From Deltaproteobacteria bacterium (GTDB lineage: Bacteria > Desulfobacterota > DSM-4660 > Desulfatiglandales > B25-G16), in contig JAFDDS010000045.1 in NCBI GenBank assembly GCA_019310745.1, positions 1 to 6,418 of the forward strand: DNA of 6,418 bases. The letters are read 5' to 3'. The position numbers and the translations under genes are program-made. Positions within the stretch are counted from its first letter, which is position 1, and every line of letters starts with the position of its first letter. The notes under the pieces are model-generated. The model saw nothing but the letters and a program-made list of their open reading frames with translations, was not told where the DNA came from and searched no databases. This document shows positions 1-6,418 of this stretch, in pieces.

Positions 1-246
1 GAGTAGGATAGTATCAAAGTCACAGTCCACAATAATCTCTTTCACTATCTGGGTATTTCCCGAGGTTTCCCCCTTATGCCAGATTTCTCCACGTGAGCGA
101 CTCCAGTAATGGGCCTCTCCAGTCTGGAGGGTGAGTCTCCACGCATGGCTATTCATATAGGCCAGCATTAAAACCTTTCCAGATTTAAAATCCTGTGCAA
201 TAGCTGGCAAAATTCCATCACCTTTTTTAAAATCTAATTCGACCAT
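1..246 (-). CDS. hisI: HisI, phosphoribosyl-AMP cyclohydrolase (N-terminal part, cut by window edge)
   Basis: This is the start of a minus-strand gene; 82 codons are visible and the rest lies before base 1. HisI is a cytosolic, metal-dependent enzyme that opens the purine ring of phosphoribosyl-AMP, the third step of histidine synthesis. The visible protein begins [19 protein letters not shown] and contains the family blocks VLMLAYMN (residues 25-32), [16 protein letters not shown] (49-64) and VDCDFD (73-78). In this family the aspartates of the DCDxD block (here D74, D76, D78) bind Mg2+ and the cysteine (C75) is a zinc ligand. The later zinc cysteines are outside the window, so I cannot tell whether a HisE domain is fused at the C-terminus. 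The ATG at 246 fits the usual family N-terminus; the frame stays open upstream to a stop at 348-346 but has no other ATG. The Shine-Dalgarno is weak (AAGCGAG). It is divergent from purC. Confidence 0.95.
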   Translation of the reverse strand, partial: MVELDFKKGDGILPAIAQDFKSGKVLMLAYMNSHAWRLTLQTGEAHYWSRSRGEIWHKGETSGNTQIVKEIIVDCDFDTILL

Positions 247-310
247 ATTCTCGCTTTCTATTTCTAAGTCATTAATCGTATTTTGAAATGTACTTTCAAT
301 ATTTCGTTTT

Positions 311-341
311 ATTATATACAAAAGATCTTTTATATTGTCTA
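311..341 (-). promoter_or_regulatory. Candidate sigma-70 promoter of hisI
   Basis: On the minus strand there is TAGACA (341-336, five of six matches to TTGACA) and a perfect TATAAT (316-311), separated by 19 bp. The spacer is longer than the optimal 17 bp. Transcription would begin near 304, giving a leader of about 58 nt before the hisI ATG. This is pattern matching in AT-rich DNA, so it remains a candidate. Confidence 0.45.
320..331. promoter_or_regulatory. 12-bp perfect palindrome, possible operator
   Basis: AAAAGATCTTTT is its own reverse complement. After one mismatch on each side (C319/A332), three further flanking bases also pair (ATA at 316-318 with TAT at 333-335). It lies inside the spacer of the candidate hisI promoter, where a bound dimeric repressor would block RNA polymerase. 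No regulator is encoded in the window and I do not recognise the site as a known operator. Confidence 0.3.
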
Positions 342-376
342 TACTTCATTATTAAATAATGTATGTTATATAGTTT

Positions 377-404
377 TTAACAGGATATTTAAAGGGCGTA
401 TTTA
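377..404 (+). promoter_or_regulatory. Weak candidate promoter of purC
   Basis: TTAACA (377-382, five of six matches to the -35 consensus) is followed after 16 bp by TATTTA (399-404, a poor -10 with three matches). Transcription would start near 411, about 43 nt before the purC ATG. It is the best pair I could find in this stretch, but the -10 is weak. I saw no riboswitch-like structure in the short leader. Confidence 0.22.
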
Positions 405-441
405 GGAACGTGGCTTTAACTTACGCGGGATAGGAATTCAG

Positions 442-447
442 AGAGGG
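442..447 (+). promoter_or_regulatory. Ribosome binding site of purC
   Basis: AGAGGG lies 6 nt before the ATG at 454. An in-frame stop (TAG, 403-405) with no ATG between it and 454 supports this start. Confidence 0.7.
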
Positions 448-453
448 ATAATT

Positions 454-1347
454 ATGTCAGGAGAAGTAGTCAGGGAAACGCATTTTCCCAATTTAAAATT
501 GATTAATAGAGGGAAGGTCAGGGATATCTATGAGGTGGGAGATACCTTACTTATAGTTGCTACTGATCGGATGTCGGCTTTTGATGTGGTTATGGATGAC
601 CCAATTCCTGATAAGGGAAAGATCTTAACAAAGATATCGCTCTTTTGGTTTGAAAAAACCTCTTCGATTATTGATAATCATCTCATCACTGCTAATCCAG
701 ATGAATATCCTGAATTGTGCAGGCCTTATAAAGACTATCTTTTAGATAGGAGCATGCTGGTCCATAAAGCAAAGCCTTTTCCAGTAGAATGCATTGTAAG
801 GGGTTATGTTTCAGGTTCCGGTTGGCTTGAGTATCAGGATAGGGGGAGTATCTCAGGGGTCCCTCTTCCTGAGAAACTGAAAGAGTCAGATATATTGCCA
901 GAACCGATTTTCACACCATCTACAAAAGCTGAGGCGGGGATACATGATGAAAACATTTCCTATGAGGATGCTGTTCATGTTGTCGGAGAAGATATAGCCA
1001 GACAGATGAGAAGTATTAGTTTAAAAATATACCAATACGGAAGAGATTTGGCTTCTAAGAATGGCATCATCATAGCTGATACCAAATTCGAGTTTGGATT
1101 GGTAGAAGATACCTTTATGTTGATTGATGAAATATTAACACCGGATTCATCCAGATTTTGGCCCATGGATGGATATATGCCGGGAAGGGCTCAAAAGAGC
1201 TTTGACAAACAGTTTTTAAGGGATTACCTCAATACCCTTGATTGGCCAAAAAAGCCACCCCCACCAAAATTACCAGCAGAAATAATTCAGGTTACAAGAG
1301 ACAAATATCTTGAGGCCCTTGAGAGATTAACAGGGAAAGGCCTGTAA
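454..1347 (+). CDS. purC: PurC, phosphoribosylaminoimidazole-succinocarboxamide (SAICAR) synthase
   Basis: This cytosolic enzyme joins aspartate to carboxyaminoimidazole ribotide using ATP to make SAICAR in de novo purine synthesis. The 297-residue protein shows the family blocks in order: nucleotide-binding loop [10 protein letters not shown] (19-28), ATDRMSAFD (36-44), the first signature region [14 protein letters not shown] (111-124), and the second signature [10 protein letters not shown] (206-215). These are followed by [14 protein letters not shown] (223-236) and a proline-rich stretch with a final helix (268-294). At 297 residues it belongs to the longer form of the family, compared with about 237 residues in E. 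coli. It appears intact. The gene diverges from hisI and is followed by 132 bp of non-coding DNA before grpE, so it is probably a single-gene unit. A T8 run follows at 1373-1380, but no good stem precedes it. Confidence 0.97.
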   Translation: MSGEVVRETHFPNLKLINRGKVRDIYEVGDTLLIVATDRMSAFDVVMDDPIPDKGKILTKISLFWFEKTSSIIDNHLITANPDEYPELCRPYKDYLLDRSMLVHKAKPFPVECIVRGYVSGSGWLEYQDRGSISGVPLPEKLKESDILPEPIFTPSTKAEAGIHDENISYEDAVHVVGEDIARQMRSISLKIYQYGRDLASKNGIIIADTKFEFGLVEDTFMLIDEILTPDSSRFWPMDGYMPGRAQKSFDKQFLRDYLNTLDWPKKPPPPKLPAEIIQVTRDKYLEALERLTGKGL

Positions 1348-1405
1348 GCCCTATTAGCCACGTGAGAGCATATTTTTTTTCACTCTACTTCTTTAGTCAC
1401 TTCCC

Positions 1406-1434
1406 TTGACAACGCCTCCATTGATGCTTAACAT
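1406..1434 (+). promoter_or_regulatory. Sigma-70 type promoter upstream of grpE
   Basis: A perfect TTGACA (1406-1411) is followed by an optimal 17-bp spacer and TAACAT (1429-1434, four of six matches including the key T, A and final T). Transcription would start near 1441, leaving a leader of about 39 nt before the ATG at 1480. The -35 region reads CCCTTGAC, which resembles the -35 of heat-shock sigma-32 promoters, but no CCCCAT-like -10 sits at the right distance. No CIRCE (HrcA) inverted repeat is visible between purC and grpE. Confidence 0.6.
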
Positions 1435-1479
1435 TTTTAAGATTAATCTTTGTTGTTAATCAATAATAAGAGTTCGCAT

Positions 1480-2136
1480 ATGAGTGAAATAGAGATTAAA
1501 ATAAACGAAGAAGATGATAAGGTAAAGACCTACAAAGAGATGGATAAAGAAGAGGAAAAAAAAGTAGAGGACCTTACAGAACACAATGAAAACTCCCGCG
1601 AGAAGAGCAAAGAAAAGAAGGTGAAGAAGGTAGAGGAAATGACAAAACGGGAACTTGTAGAAAAGGTAAAAGAAATTGAGATAAAGGCACAAGAAAATTA
1701 CGAGCTTTATACGCGAACCTATGCTGAAATGGAAAATATCAAAAAAAGAGGGAAAAAAGAAAGAGAGGATTTGGCAAAATTTGCAAATGAGTCTCTCATA
1801 AAGGAGATATTGCCAGCTATTGATAATCTCGAAAAGGCGATATCACACGCGAACAATGATACTGACCCATCAGGGTTAGGTAAGGGTCTTGAAATGACAT
1901 TGGATGGTCTCATGAAAACGTTAGAAAAATCGGGTCTTAAAGAGGTAGAGGCAGTAGGAAAACCATTTGACCCTAATTTTCATGAGGCAATTTCACAACA
2001 GATAGATGATAAGGTTGCTCAGGGACATATCATAATGGAGTTGCAAAAGGGCTACCTGCTCAATGAACGTTTGATTAGGCCATCAATGGTTGTGATCTCG
2101 CAAGGAAACAGTAAAAGTGATGTTAAAAGCTCTTAA
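1480..2136 (+). CDS. grpE: GrpE, nucleotide exchange factor of DnaK
   Basis: GrpE is a cytosolic dimer that releases ADP from DnaK and resets the chaperone cycle. The 218-residue protein starts with a very charged Glu/Lys-rich segment (about 1-65), probably disordered. The long coiled-coil helix follows (about 55-95), with the typical YAEMENIKKR (81-90). The C-terminal beta-domain carries the GrpE signature, from FDPNFHEA (163-170) to GYLLNERLIRPSMVVI (191-206). I chose the ATG at 1480, preceded by AAGAG. A TTG at 1450 is in frame and would add 10 residues (MLLINNKSSH), but it lies only about 10 nt after the predicted transcription start and has no binding site. dnaK follows after 96 bp, as in many grpE-dnaK loci; hrcA does not precede it here. 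Confidence 0.95.
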   Translation: MSEIEIKINEEDDKVKTYKEMDKEEEKKVEDLTEHNENSREKSKEKKVKKVEEMTKRELVEKVKEIEIKAQENYELYTRTYAEMENIKKRGKKEREDLAKFANESLIKEILPAIDNLEKAISHANNDTDPSGLGKGLEMTLDGLMKTLEKSGLKEVEAVGKPFDPNFHEAISQQIDDKVAQGHIIMELQKGYLLNERLIRPSMVVISQGNSKSDVKSS

Positions 2137-2180
2137 AATTAAGGAAATAAATTCTGTTAACGTTACCTCATACATGAATT

Positions 2181-2210
2181 TAGACACTTTAGGCAGTTTT
2201 TCCAGATAAT
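2181..2210 (+). promoter_or_regulatory. Candidate promoter of dnaK
   Basis: TAGACA (2181-2186, five of six) and GATAAT (2205-2210, five of six) are separated by 18 bp in the gap between grpE and dnaK. Transcription would start near 2217, leaving a leader of only about 16 nt that just includes the ribosome binding site. This would allow dnaK to be made in excess over GrpE. It may be a chance match in AT-rich DNA. Confidence 0.35.
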
Positions 2211-2220
2211 AATATTTGTT

Positions 2221-2227
2221 AAGGAGG
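2221..2227 (+). promoter_or_regulatory. Strong ribosome binding site of dnaK
   Basis: AAGGAGG is a full match to the anti-Shine-Dalgarno sequence and lies 5 nt before the ATG at 2233. It is clearly stronger than the sites of the neighbouring genes, consistent with the abundance of DnaK. Confidence 0.85.
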
Positions 2228-2232
2228 AGATA

Positions 2233-4152
2233 ATGGCTAAAATAATTGGAATCGATTTGGGAACCACAAATTCCTGTGTAGCTCTCATGGAGGGAGGTGA
2301 CCCAAAGGTAATTGCCAATGTTGAAGGGAATCGGACCACACCGTCTGTTGTGGCATTTACTGATAGTGGAGAACGGCTCGTAGGTCAGACTGCAAAAAGG
2401 CAGGCAATTACCAATCCGGAGAACACTGTCTATGCAGTTAAAAGACTAATTGGAAGAAAGTTTGATTCACCTGAGGCTCAAAAAGATGTTACGATATCCC
2501 CTTACAAGATTACCAAGGCAAAAAATGCTGATGCTCAAATAACCGTCAGAGGCGAGGATCATAGTGCAGCGGAGATTTCATCAATGATATTGCAGAAAAT
2601 GAAGCAGACTGCTGAAGAATATCTTGGTGAAAAGGTAACCGATGCTGTTATTACCGTTCCGGCCTATTTTAATGACAGCCAGAGACAGGCAACAAAGGAT
2701 GCTGGAAAGATAGCGGGATTGAATGTTCAACGGATCATTAATGAACCTACGGCTGCATCACTTGCCTATGGTCTGGATAAAAAGAAGGAAGAAAAGATTG
2801 CTGTGTTTGATCTTGGTGGTGGGACCTTTGATATTTCTATCCTGGAGATAGGTGATGGGGTATTTGAGGTTAAATCCACAAACGGAGACACCCATTTAGG
2901 GGGTGAGGACTTTGATCAAAGAGTTATGGATTACCTTGCTGATGAGTTCAAGAAGGATCAAGGGATTGATCTTAGGAATGACAAAATGGCATTACAACGT
3001 TTGAAGGAGGCGGCTGAGAAGGCAAAGATGGAACTTTCCACAGCAATGGAGACAGATGTGAATCTTCCCTTTATTACTGCTGATGCGAGTGGGCCGAAAC
3101 ATTTGAATATTAAACTCACCAGGGCAAAGCTCGAGTCTCTTGTAGAGGATTTGGTTGATAAAACAATCGAACCCTGCAAACTTGCCATAAAGGATTCTGG
3201 TTTGAAGGTTGGTGAGATTAATGAGGTTATTCTGGTTGGCGGGATGACGAGAATGCCTATGGTTCAGGAGAAGGTAAAGCAAATCTTTGGTAAAGAGCCA
3301 CACAAAGGTGTTAATCCTGATGAGGTTGTTGCTGTCGGTGCAGCTATACAAGGAGGCGTGTTAAAGGGAGATGTAAAAGATGTTCTCTTGCTTGATGTTA
3401 CTCCTCTTTCCCTGGGAATTGAGACCCTTGGTGCTGTTTTCACCAAACTTATTGAAAAAAACACTACGATACCTACGAAAAAAAGCCAGATATTTTCAAC
3501 TGCTGCAGATAACCAGCCTGCTGTGTCTATCCATGTCCTTCAAGGTGAGAGGGAAATGGCTGCCTACAATAAAACCCTTGGTCGCTTTGAACTTGTTGGG
3601 ATTCCACCAGCGCCAAGAGGCATGCCTCAGATAGAGGTAGCCTTTGATATTGATGCAAATGGAATTGTTAATGTATCTGCAAAAGATATGGGAACCGGGA
3701 AGGAGCAGTCCATCAAGATAACCGCCTCAAGTGGTCTCAGTGAAGAGGAAATTGAAAGGTTAGTCAAGGATGCTGAGCTTCACGGTGAAGAGGATAAAAA
3801 AAAGAGGGAGCTTGTTGATGCTCGAAATGCTGCTGATTCCCTTATCTATTCGACTGAAAAATCTCTTAAAGAGGCTGGAGATAAAATCGATGCTAGCACA
3901 AAAGGAGAGATAGATAACGCCATAGGTAACCTTAAAAAGGCTATGGAGGGTGAAGATACATCAGAAATTAAACGGCTTTCAGAGGAATTAACACAGGTTT
4001 CACATAAAATTGCTGAAGTTTTGTATGCCCAGGCTGCCCAATCACAAGGACAAGCTGGCCCAGAAGCAGGCCCTGCGGAAGAAGAGACAGCCAAAAAGGA
4101 TGAGGAGGTTGTTGACGCAGATTTTGAGGAAGTAAAGGATGACAATAAATAA
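2233..4152 (+). CDS. dnaK: DnaK, Hsp70 molecular chaperone
   Basis: DnaK is the ATP-driven cytosolic chaperone that binds exposed hydrophobic peptides, working with DnaJ and GrpE. The 639-residue protein is full length. The ATPase domain has [10 protein letters not shown] (6-15), K70, VPAYFND (142-148), the phosphate loop FDLGGGTFD (192-200) with T198, and [11 protein letters not shown] (332-342). The interdomain linker is [10 protein letters not shown] (384-393). The substrate-binding beta-domain runs from about 395 to 505, the helical lid from about 506 to 600, and a Gly/Ala/Gln-rich tail ends in [16 protein letters not shown]. The stretch between LIGRKF (72-77) and KMK (122-124) is as long as in E. 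coli, so the insert typical of diderm bacteria is present. No dnaJ follows; instead the next gene starts inside the last codons of dnaK, and a terminator hairpin follows 15 nt after the stop. Confidence 0.99.
   Translation: MAKIIGIDLGTTNSCVALMEGGDPKVIANVEGNRTTPSVVAFTDSGERLVGQTAKRQAITNPENTVYAVKRLIGRKFDSPEAQKDVTISPYKITKAKNADAQITVRGEDHSAAEISSMILQKMKQTAEEYLGEKVTDAVITVPAYFNDSQRQATKDAGKIAGLNVQRIINEPTAASLAYGLDKKKEEKIAVFDLGGGTFDISILEIGDGVFEVKSTNGDTHLGGEDFDQRVMDYLADEFKKDQGIDLRNDKMALQRLKEAAEKAKMELSTAMETDVNLPFITADASGPKHLNIKLTRAKLESLVEDLVDKTIEPCKLAIKDSGLKVGEINEVILVGGMTRMPMVQEKVKQIFGKEPHKGVNPDEVVAVGAAIQGGVLKGDVKDVLLLDVTPLSLGIETLGAVFTKLIEKNTTIPTKKSQIFSTAADNQPAVSIHVLQGEREMAAYNKTLGRFELVGIPPAPRGMPQIEVAFDIDANGIVNVSAKDMGTGKEQSIKITASSGLSEEEIERLVKDAELHGEEDKKKRELVDARNAADSLIYSTEKSLKEAGDKIDASTKGEIDNAIGNLKKAMEGEDTSEIKRLSEELTQVSHKIAEVLYAQAAQSQGQAGPEAGPAEEETAKKDEEVVDADFEEVKDDNK
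4126..4132 (+). promoter_or_regulatory. Ribosome binding site of the lipoprotein gene, inside dnaK
   Basis: GAGGAAG lies 6 nt before the ATG at 4139 and is part of the dnaK coding sequence (codons for FEEV). An in-frame TAA at 4133-4135 rules out an earlier start. The overlap would allow translation coupled to dnaK. Confidence 0.5.
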
Positions 4153-6151
4153 AGTCCCTTATTTTATAAAGGCCATTACTGTTTTGATAGCGGTAATGGC
4201 CTTTTTTGTATTCTCTTGTGAGAAGAGGATAATTGTAAAGGAACCGCCTGAAAAGGTAGCTGTAAGGGTACCGCCTGAAAAGAAAATAGTCATCGATTAT
4301 TTCTCAGAGGCTGAGAATTATTGGATAGAGAAAAAATATGAAAAGGCACTGGCGGCTTACGATCTGTACCTCACGGTAGAACCAAAAGGAGAGAGGGTTA
4401 GAGATGCATTAACAAGGAAGGCAATGATATATTATACTACGAACCAGTATGAGGAGGCCTTGCCCCTGTTTTTAGAGGTTATCGAAGACTATCCCATGGA
4501 AAAAAGGGCTGAGATTCACCTTTTAACTGCCAAGACATATTTCCACCTGCAAAAATACCCGGAATCAAGATTATCTGCTTTGCGCTGGCTTGAGATTTAT
4601 ACATATTATCCTGGCAGAGAAGAAGTTTTTTTTCTTTTAGGCCAAACCTTAAAAGAATTACATAATAATCCACAGGCGTTTTATTGGTGGCTCAAGGTAT
4701 TGGAATCATCATCAGTGAAAGGAGAGGAGAAGGAAAAAATAAGGTTGCAACTTTTAGATCTTATCTATCAAGGCGCAGAAGATGAACTGATGCAAATGGC
4801 TGCCTATGCTGAAGAGTCTGATCTTGTGTATCCTATATACTACCAGCTGACATTATTTTATCTTATCTCGGGTAGATTAGAGAAGGCACGCGAGGCAGTA
4901 TTAAATGTGGTGAGTTTTACACCGGAAGAAGAATGGGCTATAAAGCCTCAAGAATTGCTCCAAATGATTGATGAGAGATTGGAAGTACGTCCTAATGTTA
5001 TTGGCTGCCTCTTACCTCTGAGCGGTCCTTTTGCTCTCTATGGACAGGAGGTACTCAATGGTCTCGAGCTCGGGTTTGATATCTTTCAGGAGAACGAAGA
5101 AAGCCTTTCATCTATGGAGCTTGTCATCAGGGACACAGAAGGTGATCCTGAAATAGCAATTGAGGCTATAAAAGAGCTGACAGTCAAAGAGAAGGCGCTT
5201 GTTACTATAGGGCCTCTTATTAGCAAGGTAGCTGAAGGGGTTGTGGAAAAGGCTCAAGAATTAGGTATGCCCATAATCACCTTAAGCCAGAGTGACGCCA
5301 TCACAAAAAAGGGAGAGATGGTTTTTCAGAATTGCCTTAATCCAGAGGACCAGCTCAGAAGTTTGGTAAATAAGGTTGTGGGAGAGATGGGGTTAATAAG
5401 GTTTGCCATCCTCTATCCTGCCAATTCTTACGGTAAATACTTTATGAATAAATTATGGGACAAGGTTGAATCAAATGGAGGGGTGATAACTGCTGTAGAG
5501 TCGTATGATCCGAAGAGTACAGATTTTGCAGTAGAGATAAAAAAAATGGTTGGTCTTTTCTATCCCAGGCCGAAACCAAACATTGAGGAAGAAGAGGAGG
5601 AGAAGGAAGAGGATACGGAACAATTAGGACAGAAAATGGAAGAACAGGATTTAGAAGAGGAACCGGAACCTATCGTTGATTTTGATGCTGTCTTTATCCC
5701 GGACAGTTATGAAAGGGCAGGCCTTATAGCATCTCAATTGGCCTATCATGATGTTTTGGGGGTGACCCTTTTAGGGACAAACCTTTGGAACTCTCCGAAA
5801 TTAATAGACATCGCCGGAAGATATGTTCATGGAGCAATATTTCCTTCTGGATTCTTTTCTGGTAGTGGTTATATAGGTGTAGATAGTTTTGTTGACCAGT
5901 ACAGAGCCAGTTTTGGCCAAGAACCACAATTTCTTGCTGCAATAGGCTACGATACTATTCGAGTAGTCAAAGAAATTTTGAAGGAAAAAGGCAAAGACAT
6001 AAAGACAAGAGAGAATTTTCGCTCTGCATTAGCAGGAAATAAATATTTTGATAGCGTAACCGGGCCAATGTTTTTTGATGATGAAAGAAGGGCAAAAAGA
6101 GATCCTCTTCTTTTGACCATTAGCGGTCGGCATTTTTTCCCTATGCCGTAA
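4139..6151 (+). CDS. Lipoprotein with TPR-like helices and a periplasmic-binding-protein domain (LpoA-like penicillin-binding-protein activator)
   Basis: The 670-residue protein starts with a signal peptide: K5 and K11, a hydrophobic core (12-25) and a lipobox-like VFSC with C27 as the lipidated residue. Residue 28 is Glu, not Asp, which by the E. coli rule favours the outer membrane. Residues 55-280 are helical with TPR-like repeats, for example [18 protein letters not shown] (61-78) and [18 protein letters not shown] (98-115). From about 286 a type I periplasmic-binding fold (Peripla_BP_6/LivK-like) begins, with [16 protein letters not shown] (288-303), IRDTEGDP (330-337), a second lobe at about 417-650, and AAIGYDTI (600-607). 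E. coli LpoA has this architecture and activates PBP1A in peptidoglycan synthesis; that role here is inference. A Glu-rich insert (483-511) is unusual. The ABC-transporter binding protein alternative is less likely because of the TPR region. The start overlaps dnaK by 14 bp, and a terminator hairpin lies within codons 10-23. Confidence 0.88.
   Translation: MTINKVPYFIKAITVLIAVMAFFVFSCEKRIIVKEPPEKVAVRVPPEKKIVIDYFSEAENYWIEKKYEKALAAYDLYLTVEPKGERVRDALTRKAMIYYTTNQYEEALPLFLEVIEDYPMEKRAEIHLLTAKTYFHLQKYPESRLSALRWLEIYTYYPGREEVFFLLGQTLKELHNNPQAFYWWLKVLESSSVKGEEKEKIRLQLLDLIYQGAEDELMQMAAYAEESDLVYPIYYQLTLFYLISGRLEKAREAVLNVVSFTPEEEWAIKPQELLQMIDERLEVRPNVIGCLLPLSGPFALYGQEVLNGLELGFDIFQENEESLSSMELVIRDTEGDPEIAIEAIKELTVKEKALVTIGPLISKVAEGVVEKAQELGMPIITLSQSDAITKKGEMVFQNCLNPEDQLRSLVNKVVGEMGLIRFAILYPANSYGKYFMNKLWDKVESNGGVITAVESYDPKSTDFAVEIKKMVGLFYPRPKPNIEEEEEEKEEDTEQLGQKMEEQDLEEEPEPIVDFDAVFIPDSYERAGLIASQLAYHDVLGVTLLGTNLWNSPKLIDIAGRYVHGAIFPSGFFSGSGYIGVDSFVDQYRASFGQEPQFLAAIGYDTIRVVKEILKEKGKDIKTRENFRSALAGNKYFDSVTGPMFFDDERRAKRDPLLLTISGRHFFPMP
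4168..4207 (+). terminator. Intrinsic terminator after dnaK, inside the next gene
   Basis: AAAGGCCATTAC (4168-4179) pairs perfectly with GTAATGGCCTTT (4193-4204), a 12-bp stem with a 13-nt loop. It is followed by more T (the T6 run spans 4202-4207). The nine-pair core GGCCATTAC/GTAATGGCC plus the A/T flank is a textbook Rho-independent terminator. It starts 15 nt after the dnaK stop, as expected for a dnaK terminator, yet it also encodes residues 10-23 of the lipoprotein signal peptide. Confidence 0.8.
4243..4282 (+). repeat. Short in-frame direct repeat (two copies, 27-bp period)
   Basis: ACCGCCTGAAAAG occurs at 4243-4255 and 4270-4282. The 27-bp period equals nine codons, so the protein repeats PPEK (residues 36-39 and 45-48) just after the lipidated cysteine. 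This is probably a small duplication in a flexible linker between the lipid anchor and the TPR region. Confidence 0.7.
6128..6148 (+). other. Small inverted repeat at the end of the lipoprotein gene
   Basis: CGGCAT (6128-6133) pairs with ATGCCG (6143-6148) across a 9-nt loop, immediately before the TAA stop. The sequence after it (TAACATATCC) is not a T run, so I do not call it a terminator. It could protect the 3' end of the RNA or be chance. Confidence 0.3.
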
Positions 6152-6167
6152 CATATCCTTTGTTTCG

Positions 6168-6187
6168 TGGTGGGCCTATTCTCACCA
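6168..6187 (+). terminator. Possible terminator hairpin downstream of the lipoprotein gene
   Basis: TGGTGGG (6168-6174) pairs with CTCACCA (6181-6187): seven pairs, one of them G-U, around a 6-nt loop. It lies 17 nt after the stop codon, a natural place for a terminator. The following TTACTACTATTG is only partly T-rich, so termination would be inefficient or Rho-assisted. Confidence 0.35.
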
Positions 6188-6418
6188 TTACTACTATTGA
6201 GCATTTGCCATCATATTCTGGACACCCCAAAAAAAGCCACATTAGAACCTAAGATACATTGAATCAATATAAAATCTCACCTAAAAATGGGATTAACTTA
6301 TTGCTTGGAGTTTACTGCAATTTTACACCCACTGCATTCCAGGTTGCATGATAGTGATCGAAAGTAGGTATTCGGATTGAAGGTTTCAAAACGTATTGGA
6401 AAGCTTTTGCTGAATGGT
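6188..6418. other. Region without a supported gene
   Basis: No start codon with a binding site opens a convincing frame here. On the plus strand a cluster of stops (TGA TAG TGA, 6349-6357) interrupts one frame. On the minus strand two frames remain open from the window edge, ending at stops 6300-6298 and 6314-6312. Either could be the C-terminal end of a gene that enters from the right, but neither resembles a family I know. I found no tRNA, clear repeat array or insertion-sequence end. Confidence 0.4.

Noticed and set aside
1359..1364. CACGTG palindrome after purC
   Set aside because: A six-base palindrome is expected by chance, and the same hexamer inside hisI (91-96) shows no shared context.
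1331..1380. T8 run (1373-1380) downstream of purC, possibly a terminator
   Set aside because: The nearby pairings (AGGG/CCCT across a 13-nt loop, GGC/GCC, GTGA/TCAC) are only 3-4 bp long or badly placed relative to the T run, so no intrinsic terminator is supported.
1450..1479. TTG start giving GrpE ten extra N-terminal residues
   Set aside because: It lies about 10 nt after the predicted transcription start without a binding site, and the added residues are not part of the GrpE family; ATG 1480 is preferred.
2132..2143. CTTAAAATTAAG inverted repeat at the grpE stop codon
   Set aside because: Arms are almost all A/T with a two-base loop and no T run; too weak to be a terminator.
3846..4145. 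99-codon minus-strand frame under the end of dnaK, and similar long antisense frames
   Set aside because: They are mirror images of strongly conserved dnaK codons, rich in Ser and Ala, with no recognisable domain.
4626..4633. T8 run inside the lipoprotein gene, possible frameshift or slippage site
   Set aside because: The frame reads normally through it (VFFLLG) and the protein is intact on both sides; no hairpin or binding-site element accompanies it.
6188..6418. Insertion-sequence end or tRNA in the right-hand non-coding stretch
   Set aside because: No long terminal inverted repeat, target duplication, transposase frame or cloverleaf could be found within the visible bases.

Overview
The window holds four confident protein genes plus the start of a fifth, from a moderately AT-rich bacterium (roughly 40% GC by eye). 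DnaK carries the longer N-terminal segment typical of diderm (Gram-negative) bacteria, and the last gene encodes a lipoprotein with an outer-membrane type architecture, so a diderm is likely. The look of PurC, GrpE, DnaK and the last protein fits Desulfobacterota/deltaproteobacteria, Nitrospirota or anammox-type Planctomycetota. The sequence alone does not let me choose among these.

Layout. Bases 1-246 (minus strand) are the first 82 codons of hisI (phosphoribosyl-AMP cyclohydrolase), cut by the window edge. Bases 247-453 are a divergent regulatory region with a good candidate hisI promoter whose spacer contains a perfect 12-bp palindrome. Bases 454-1347 are purC (SAICAR synthase). Bases 1348-1479 are intergenic and contain a clear sigma-70 type promoter for the chaperone genes. 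grpE (1480-2136) and dnaK (2233-4152) follow; dnaK has a strong ribosome binding site and possibly its own promoter. The 670-codon gene at 4139-6151 overlaps the end of dnaK by 14 bp. It encodes a lipoprotein with TPR-like helices followed by a type I periplasmic-binding-protein fold, the arrangement of LpoA-like penicillin-binding-protein activators. Bases 6152-6418 contain a hairpin and no gene I can support.

How the parts relate. HisI and PurC sit in linked pathways: histidine synthesis releases AICAR, the purine intermediate that also lies just after the PurC step. GrpE and DnaK are the nucleotide-exchange factor and the Hsp70 of one chaperone machine; hrcA and dnaJ are absent from this window, and I see no CIRCE operator.

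The most unusual element is a strong intrinsic-terminator hairpin (12-bp stem plus T run, 4168-4207). It lies just after the dnaK stop but inside the signal-peptide codons of the overlapping lipoprotein gene. This suggests that expression of the downstream gene is limited by termination and may depend on ribosomes translating through the hairpin. I see no mobile element, CRISPR array, tRNA or rRNA. Apart from that hairpin arrangement, the window is mostly ordinary housekeeping sequence.
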